Source: Methanomicrobiales archaeon | GTDB lineage: Archaea; Halobacteriota; Methanomicrobia; Methanomicrobiales; Methanoculleaceae | Direction of reading: 5' to 3' | Assembly: GCA_019136335.1 (NCBI GenBank) | Contig: JAGVUK010000125.1 | Location: 1 to 20,585 of the forward strand | DNA length: 20,585 bases | Shown here: positions 16,749 to 20,585 of the stretch, in pieces | Numbering within the stretch: position 1 is the first letter of the stretch | Layout of the letters: each line of letters begins with the position of its first letter | Translations under genes and position numbers: made by a program | Notes under the pieces: model-generated | Told to the model about the DNA's origin: nothing | The model's database searches: none | What the model saw: only the letters and a program-made list of their open reading frames with translations

Positions 16749-18848
16749 ATGATCATGGCCTTATTCTGGAAGAAACCGGACACAAAGGAAGCACAACGCT
16801 GGGTCGATGAAGGGAAGAGGGCGCTTGACCCACAGCAGAAGTTGGCCTGCTTCAATAAGGCCATCCGTGCTGACCCGGATTACGCGCCGGGGTGGAACAA
16901 CAAGGGCAATGTTCTGCTCGGTCTCGGGAACTATGAAGAGGCCCTTGCCTGCTGCTCAAAAGCAGTCGAGCTCAGCCCGAGTTATCCCTACGCCTGGAAT
17001 GCCCGTGGAAACGCGCTGAAAAATCTGGGGCGGCATGTCGAGGCGATAAAAAGTTACGAGAAGGCAATCTCGCTCAACCGGGACTACGCATACCCATGGA
17101 ACGGGAAAGGTGATGCTCTCAGGGAACTTGGGCAATATAGCCAGGCAATTGACTGTTATGACCGCGCATTAAAGATCAAATCATTCGCATGGCCTTGGAA
17201 CGGGAAAGGTCTCACATTCACCAGAATGGAGAGATTTGAAGATGCACTGTATTGTTTTGACCGAGCAATCAGCGCCTCACCAGCGTTTGTCTGGCCGTGG
17301 TACGGGAAAGGGAACGCGCTCGAAGAACTTGGAAGAGTTCAGGAAGCCGCTCACTGCTACAGAACTGCTTTGAAGATCGATCCCGAGCTCCGCGATGCAA
17401 AGACCCGGCTGGACCGGATCTCTGCACACGTAATATCTAACAGATTTGAGCGCAATTGGGAGAGTGAGCCCGCTACGCAGCCTGCACCGCTTACTGCGAA
17501 CACTTTCCGGCAAGAACTTTCTGGTCTCTTTTCACGCGCACAGGACGCTGGAAGAACTTCGATTGAAGTCAACTCCGGTAAACTCCACCGCTCCCTGGGA
17601 GGGTATCCCGGCATCCACCATCGCATGCCGGTCTGCTGTGATGCCATGTACCAGGAGATGCGGGCGGGAGACCGGATCCTCAGTGCGCCGGCAAAAGGGA
17701 AAGGGGCCAGCCTGACGATCCGGTACCTGCTGCCCAGACCCGGGAAGGGTACGCCATCCCCTCCTGCGATGCCGGTGGATGATGGGCAGGAAATCCCTGC
17801 AAGCCTCGCATCGCGTTACACGGAGAGCGTGCTTATAGGCCAGGGCGGGTTTGCACGAGTATTCAAGGTTACGAAACGAGACGGGAGCGTTGTCGCGGTT
17901 AAAGTCCCGATAGCACTCGATCCATCGACAGGGAGATCCTTTATTGCTGAGATCCAGAACTGGGTGCATCTCGATCACCGCAATATCGTCAGGGTTATCG
18001 ATTACAACATCTTACCTGTCCCGTTCATCGAGATGGAATACTGCAGCACCTCGTTATCGGCTATAGACAAACCGATCCCCTCCCATGAAGCAGCCATGCT
18101 CATGCTCAACATTTGCGATGGGCTGAAGTATGCCCATGCCAGATCCATCGTTCATCGAGATCTCAAGCCACAGAACATCATGCTCAGCGAGGGAGTACCG
18201 AAGATAACCGACTGGGGGTTGAGCAAGGTTGTCTCCAGCGCTTCGTTCTCTGCTTCACCCTCGTACTCCGTCCACTATGCGGCGCCGGAGCAGATCCAGG
18301 GTGATCGAAAGGATGAGCGGGCGGACATCTGGCAACTCGGGGTGATCCTGTATGAACTGGTCACCGGTAGGTTACCGTTTGCCGGCGAGAGCATGGTCGA
18401 GATCGGGATGGCGGTCGCCGCGAAAGTGCCGGAGCGACCAGGTGCGGTTCATCCCGATGCAGAACCGCTGGATGCCATCATCCTGAAGTGCCTTGAGAAA
18501 GATCCCGAGAAGCGGTACCAGTCGGCGGCCGATCTCCAGAAAGACCTCACAGCATACCTGAAAGTGAACTATTCTGAGTCCTTGAAGGAGAGCATTCGCA
18601 TGAATGATCTCCATCGGTCGGCCTACTACTGCGGAGACCTCGTGCTGATCAGCATGAAGATCGGCGATCTGGTGGCTGCCTACAAGTATGCGGTCGATCT
18701 TGCGGGATACTCAGCCGGAAAGAACCAGGTACGGGCGACCGAATTGGCAGAGCAGATTAAGGCAAGGGTTGAGATGGGGGCACAGGAACTTCCGGAAGAG
18801 TTGATCCAGAAGGCCGAGGTGGTCGTGCACCAGGTCCGGGTGAGGTGA
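16749..18848 (+). CDS. TPR-Ser/Thr protein kinase with inserted GASLTIRY domain
   Basis: A 699-residue protein. Residues about 12-215 carry six TPR units. Residues 251-331 form a separate small domain (GKLHRSLGGYP, HRMPVCCDAM, GASLTIRYLLPR). The kinase domain (about 357-605) has GQGGFARV at 364-371, VAVK with K385, HRDLKPQN at 469-476 with catalytic D471, DWG at 488-490 in place of DFG, AAPE near 511-514, and RADIWQLGVILYELVTGRLPF. A helical tail ends in EVVVHQVRVR. All catalytic residues are present. ATG 16749 and ATG 16755 are both possible and neither has a good ribosome binding site. TPR units are similar in style to those of the other kinase and of the module X protein. Targets are unknown; the TPRs probably choose them. 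Confidence 0.9.
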   Translation: MIMALFWKKPDTKEAQRWVDEGKRALDPQQKLACFNKAIRADPDYAPGWNNKGNVLLGLGNYEEALACCSKAVELSPSYPYAWNARGNALKNLGRHVEAIKSYEKAISLNRDYAYPWNGKGDALRELGQYSQAIDCYDRALKIKSFAWPWNGKGLTFTRMERFEDALYCFDRAISASPAFVWPWYGKGNALEELGRVQEAAHCYRTALKIDPELRDAKTRLDRISAHVISNRFERNWESEPATQPAPLTANTFRQELSGLFSRAQDAGRTSIEVNSGKLHRSLGGYPGIHHRMPVCCDAMYQEMRAGDRILSAPAKGKGASLTIRYLLPRPGKGTPSPPAMPVDDGQEIPASLASRYTESVLIGQGGFARVFKVTKRDGSVVAVKVPIALDPSTGRSFIAEIQNWVHLDHRNIVRVIDYNILPVPFIEMEYCSTSLSAIDKPIPSHEAAMLMLNICDGLKYAHARSIVHRDLKPQNIMLSEGVPKITDWGLSKVVSSASFSASPSYSVHYAAPEQIQGDRKDERADIWQLGVILYELVTGRLPFAGESMVEIGMAVAAKVPERPGAVHPDAEPLDAIILKCLEKDPEKRYQSAADLQKDLTAYLKVNYSESLKESIRMNDLHRSAYYCGDLVLISMKIGDLVAAYKYAVDLAGYSAGKNQVRATELAEQIKARVEMGAQELPEELIQKAEVVVHQVRVR
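17499..17741 (+). other. Coding segment for the GASLTIRY-type domain
   Basis: Residues 251-331 of the kinase above form a compact region distinct from the TPRs and the kinase: TSIEVNSGKLHRSLGGYPG, HRMPVCCDAMYQEM, then GKGASLTIRYLLPR. I recall similar short segments in other prokaryotic multidomain proteins, but I cannot name the family or a function. The conserved His, Cys-Cys and Arg residues suggest a binding or structural role. Confidence 0.5.
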
Positions 18849-18930
18849 AGGAGGGTTTGCGAAAAGGGTGGCTGTAGATCCCCTGATGCAGACCCAAACC
18901 CTCTTCCCTGCCGGCATCAAGAGGAACGCC

Positions 18931-19863
18931 ATGGACAGAATCGACCGCTACCGCGGCTGCCTGCTCGGCCTCGCCGCCGGGGATGCCCTCGGGACGACGG
19001 TCGAGTTCCGGCCGCCCGGGACGTTTACGCCCGTCACCGGGATGGTCGGCGGCGGGCCGTTCGGCCTCAAACCCGGGAAGTGGACCGACGACACCTCCCT
19101 CGCCCTCTGCCTCGCCGAGAGCCTGATCGAGCGGAGGGGGTTTGACCCCGTCGACCAGCTGGAGCGCTACTCCCGCTGGTTTACGGAGGGGCACCTCTCC
19201 AGTACCGGGACCTGCTTCGATATCGGGACGACGACCCGGAAGGCTCTCCAGCGGTTTATGCTCAGCCGCGAGCCCTATCCGGGGCTGACGGATGAGCGGT
19301 CCGCGGGGAACGGGTCGCTGATGCGGCTCTGCCCCGTGCCCATGTTCTACGCCGCCGACCCCGCCCGGGCGATCGAACTCTCGGGCGAGAGTTCGCGGAC
19401 GACCCACGCGCTGCCGCTTGTCGTGGATGCCTGCCGCTACTTCGGGGGGCTCATCGCCGGGGCACTCACGGGTGCGCCGAAAGAAACCCTGCTCGCGGCA
19501 CGCTACGCCCCGGTCCCGGGCTACTGGGAGGAGCACCCGCTTGCCGGTGAGATCGACACGGTCGCGGCGGGGTCTTTTCTCCACAAGGACCCGCCGGCGA
19601 TCCGGGGGCGCGGCTACGTCGCCTGCGCGCTCGAAGCGGCGCTCTGGGCGTTCTCCCGGTCCAGCACCTTCGAGGAGGGGTGCCTCCTCGCGGTGAACCT
19701 CGGTGACGACGCCGACACCACCGGAGCGATCTACGGCCAACTCGCCGGGGCCTACTACGGGGCGGCCGCGATCCCGCGGGCGTGGCGGGACTGCCTTGCG
19801 ATGCGTGACCTGATCGAGTCGTACGCCGAGGGGCTTTACCGGTGCGGTGGCACGCCCCGTTGA
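18931..19863 (+). CDS. ADP-ribosylglycohydrolase family protein (DraG-like)
   Basis: A 310-residue hydrolase that probably removes ADP-ribose from proteins or other acceptors, using two metal ions (typically Mg or Mn). It shows the family's hallmark sites: GLAAGDALG at 13-21, the metal-binding TDDT at 52-55, NGSLMRL at 127-133, and C-terminal GDDADTTGAIYG from G258, with D260, D262 and T263 in the metal-binding motif. Length is normal for the family. The ATG at 18931 follows AAGAGGAACGCC and is preferred over the upstream in-frame GTG at 18868. High GC and GC3 match the repair operon at the other end of the window rather than the kinases 82 bases upstream, so it is probably the first core gene after the accessory block. 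Substrate is unknown. Confidence 0.9.
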   Translation: MDRIDRYRGCLLGLAAGDALGTTVEFRPPGTFTPVTGMVGGGPFGLKPGKWTDDTSLALCLAESLIERRGFDPVDQLERYSRWFTEGHLSSTGTCFDIGTTTRKALQRFMLSREPYPGLTDERSAGNGSLMRLCPVPMFYAADPARAIELSGESSRTTHALPLVVDACRYFGGLIAGALTGAPKETLLAARYAPVPGYWEEHPLAGEIDTVAAGSFLHKDPPAIRGRGYVACALEAALWAFSRSSTFEEGCLLAVNLGDDADTTGAIYGQLAGAYYGAAAIPRAWRDCLAMRDLIESYAEGLYRCGGTPR

Positions 19864-20020
19864 TCACCAGCAGCGCGATCACGTCGAATCGGGCCTGTAG
19901 CAACTCTGGGAACAGGGGATCATCGCCGTCCTCGCCGTCCTCGCCGAGTCCGGGGGACGGCGTGCCGCGACCTATGTCTTTGGGCGCCATCTCGCCATCA
20001 CCGAGGGGGACCGGTTGTGA
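19847..20020 (+). pseudogene. Small reading frame interrupted by an in-frame TAG
   Basis: Starting at GTG 19847 and overlapping the end of the ADP-ribosylglycohydrolase gene, the frame reads MARPVDHQQRDHVESGL, then TAG, then QLWEQGIIAVLAVLAESG and RRAATYVFGRHLAITEGDRL to TGA at 20018-20020. Codon use after and before the TAG shows the high GC3 of local genes, and the amino-acid string looks protein-like. A CAG-to-TAG change would explain the break. It is too short to identify; chance is still possible. Confidence 0.3.
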
Positions 20021-20100
20021 ATCCCTGATACCTGCAAGCCGGTCCGGGTATACCAGAACCCCGGCCCGGTATACACAAACCATGCCACGGGGGGGTGGTT

Positions 20101-20222
20101 CTGCGACACCCATGACGCACGACAGCATTTGTGCGACACCTATGACCCACAACAACGGTTGAGCTACACGTGATGCCAATAAGTGTCGCACAGAAACAGT
20201 GGTGCGACACCGGTGACGCGCA
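20101..20222. repeat. Short GTGCGACACC direct repeats
   Basis: CTGCGACACCCATGACGCAC (20101), GTGCGACACCTATGACCCAC (20131) and GTGCGACACCGGTGACGCGC (20202) match at 16-17 of 20 positions. A degraded fourth copy, GAGCTACACG, sits at 20161, exactly one 30-base period after the second. The array is too small and irregular to be CRISPR. Confidence 0.7.
20183..20210. repeat. Perfect 9-base inverted repeat
   Basis: GTGTCGCAC (20183-20191) and GTGCGACAC (20202-20210) are exact reverse complements with a 10-base spacer. The right arm belongs to the direct-repeat family. It could be a protein-binding site or a hairpin. Confidence 0.75.
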
Positions 20223-20299
20223 CCGATCGGACCCGGCCGGCCCGGGGCGGAGTGGGAAGACCCCCTGCGCCGCAGACTGCGGGCCCAGGTCCGGCGTAC

Positions 20300-20585
20300 T
20301 CAATAGCAAGGCCACCTTGAATCCGGTTCCTGCGATATCGTCGTCCTGTCTGCTGTTGCGACTTCGTAATTCATCCTCGTGTACGTGTCGGTATACCGGG
20401 TCACCGTCCGGGAGCCGCAGTAGAGCTCTTCAGCGTATATCGTCACAGTCGCATGCGTCGAGTTTATGGCCACACCCGGCATCTCCGGGGATTCGAGAAC
20501 GGTCTGCTGAGGCCATCCAATCCTTGCATGCCACCACGCACCGATCGCATACAGTTCCCTGAGAAACACCGATGCTTCGAGGTAC
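20300..20585 (-). CDS. C-terminal end of an unidentified protein (partial)
   Basis: An open frame enters from the right edge and ends at the TGA at 20300-20302, giving 95 residues. The visible part looks like real protein: an aromatic segment (IGAWWHARIGW), then a Thr/Tyr-rich, strand-like stretch (VAINSTHATVTIYAEELYCG, RTVTRYTDTYTRMNYEV). The Thr/Tyr/Val richness recalls extracellular or surface beta-structured proteins, but there is no motif to name. The start lies outside the window. A chance frame cannot be excluded. Confidence 0.45.
   Translation of the reverse strand, partial: YLEASVFLRELYAIGAWWHARIGWPQQTVLESPEMPGVAINSTHATVTIYAEELYCGSRTVTRYTDTYTRMNYEVATADRTTISQEPDSRWPCY

Larger units (their letters stand above)
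19864..20299. other. Region without an intact gene after the ADP-ribosylglycohydrolase
   Basis: Apart from the amber-interrupted frame at its start, this region holds a cluster of short repeats (20101-20222) and no credible intact coding sequence. The longer open frames on either strand have low-complexity Ser/Pro or Arg content typical of GC-rich non-coding frames. Confidence 0.55.

Noticed and set aside
18757..19740. Minus-strand open frame opposite the ADP-ribosylglycohydrolase
   Set aside because: The plus strand has all the family motifs; the antisense product is Arg/Gly/Pro-rich without recognisable features.
20101..20222. Possible CRISPR array
   Set aside because: Repeats are only 20 bases, degenerate and partly inverted, with ~10-base gaps instead of ~35-base unique spacers, and no cas gene is nearby.

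Overview
The window looks like a piece of a methanogen chromosome from the Methanomicrobiales, Methanoculleus-like. Both ends are very GC-rich with strong GC3 bias, several starts have archaeal TATA boxes close upstream, and Shine-Dalgarno sites sit before many other starts. The middle carries long TPR proteins and TPR-Ser/Thr kinases of a kind I associate with these genomes. The genus is inference; there is no rRNA or tRNA gene to confirm it.

Layout. (1) Positions 1-5386, minus strand: a two-gene AddAB/RecBCD-like repair operon. It has an AddB-like nuclease with Fe-S cysteines, followed with a 14-base overlap by an AddA-like UvrD-family helicase that runs off the left edge. (2) Positions 5830-7947, plus: an 11-repeat TPR protein with a C-terminal beta-sandwich-like plus helical module, here called module X. 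(3) Positions 8135-10539, minus: the most notable locus. Two adjacent paralogous ~195-residue coiled-coil proteins look like ESCRT-III/Snf7 subunits, and they are followed by a Vps4/CdvC-like AAA ATPase with an MIT-like N-terminus. This amounts to a compact ESCRT/Cdv-type membrane-remodelling operon in an apparent euryarchaeon. (4) Positions 10662-12848, plus: two abutting genes of unknown function, diverging from the ESCRT-like operon across a 122-base promoter region. The second encodes a central coiled coil. (5) Positions 13120-14361, plus: a four-helix membrane protein whose cytoplasmic part is a second copy of module X, about 80% identical to the first. (6) Positions 14493-16256, minus, and 16749-18848, plus: two divergent TPR-Ser/Thr kinases with different domain order and catalytic-loop variants. 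(7) Positions 18931-19863, plus: an ADP-ribosylglycohydrolase in high-GC, core-like sequence. (8) Positions 19847-20585: a small reading frame broken by an amber codon, a patch of short direct and inverted GTGCGACAC repeats, and the likely C-terminal end of a minus-strand gene running off the right edge.

Working picture (inference). The lower-GC segment from about 5.5 to 18.85 kb is an accessory block set between high-GC core genes. It combines an ESCRT-III/Vps4-like membrane-remodelling machine, two unknown partners sharing its control region, TPR scaffolds carrying a common module (one membrane-anchored), and two TPR-kinases. One kinase shares its last six residues with the membrane-anchored module X protein. 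A kinase-regulated, membrane-associated process is a reasonable hypothesis, but nothing in the sequence alone proves that these genes act together.
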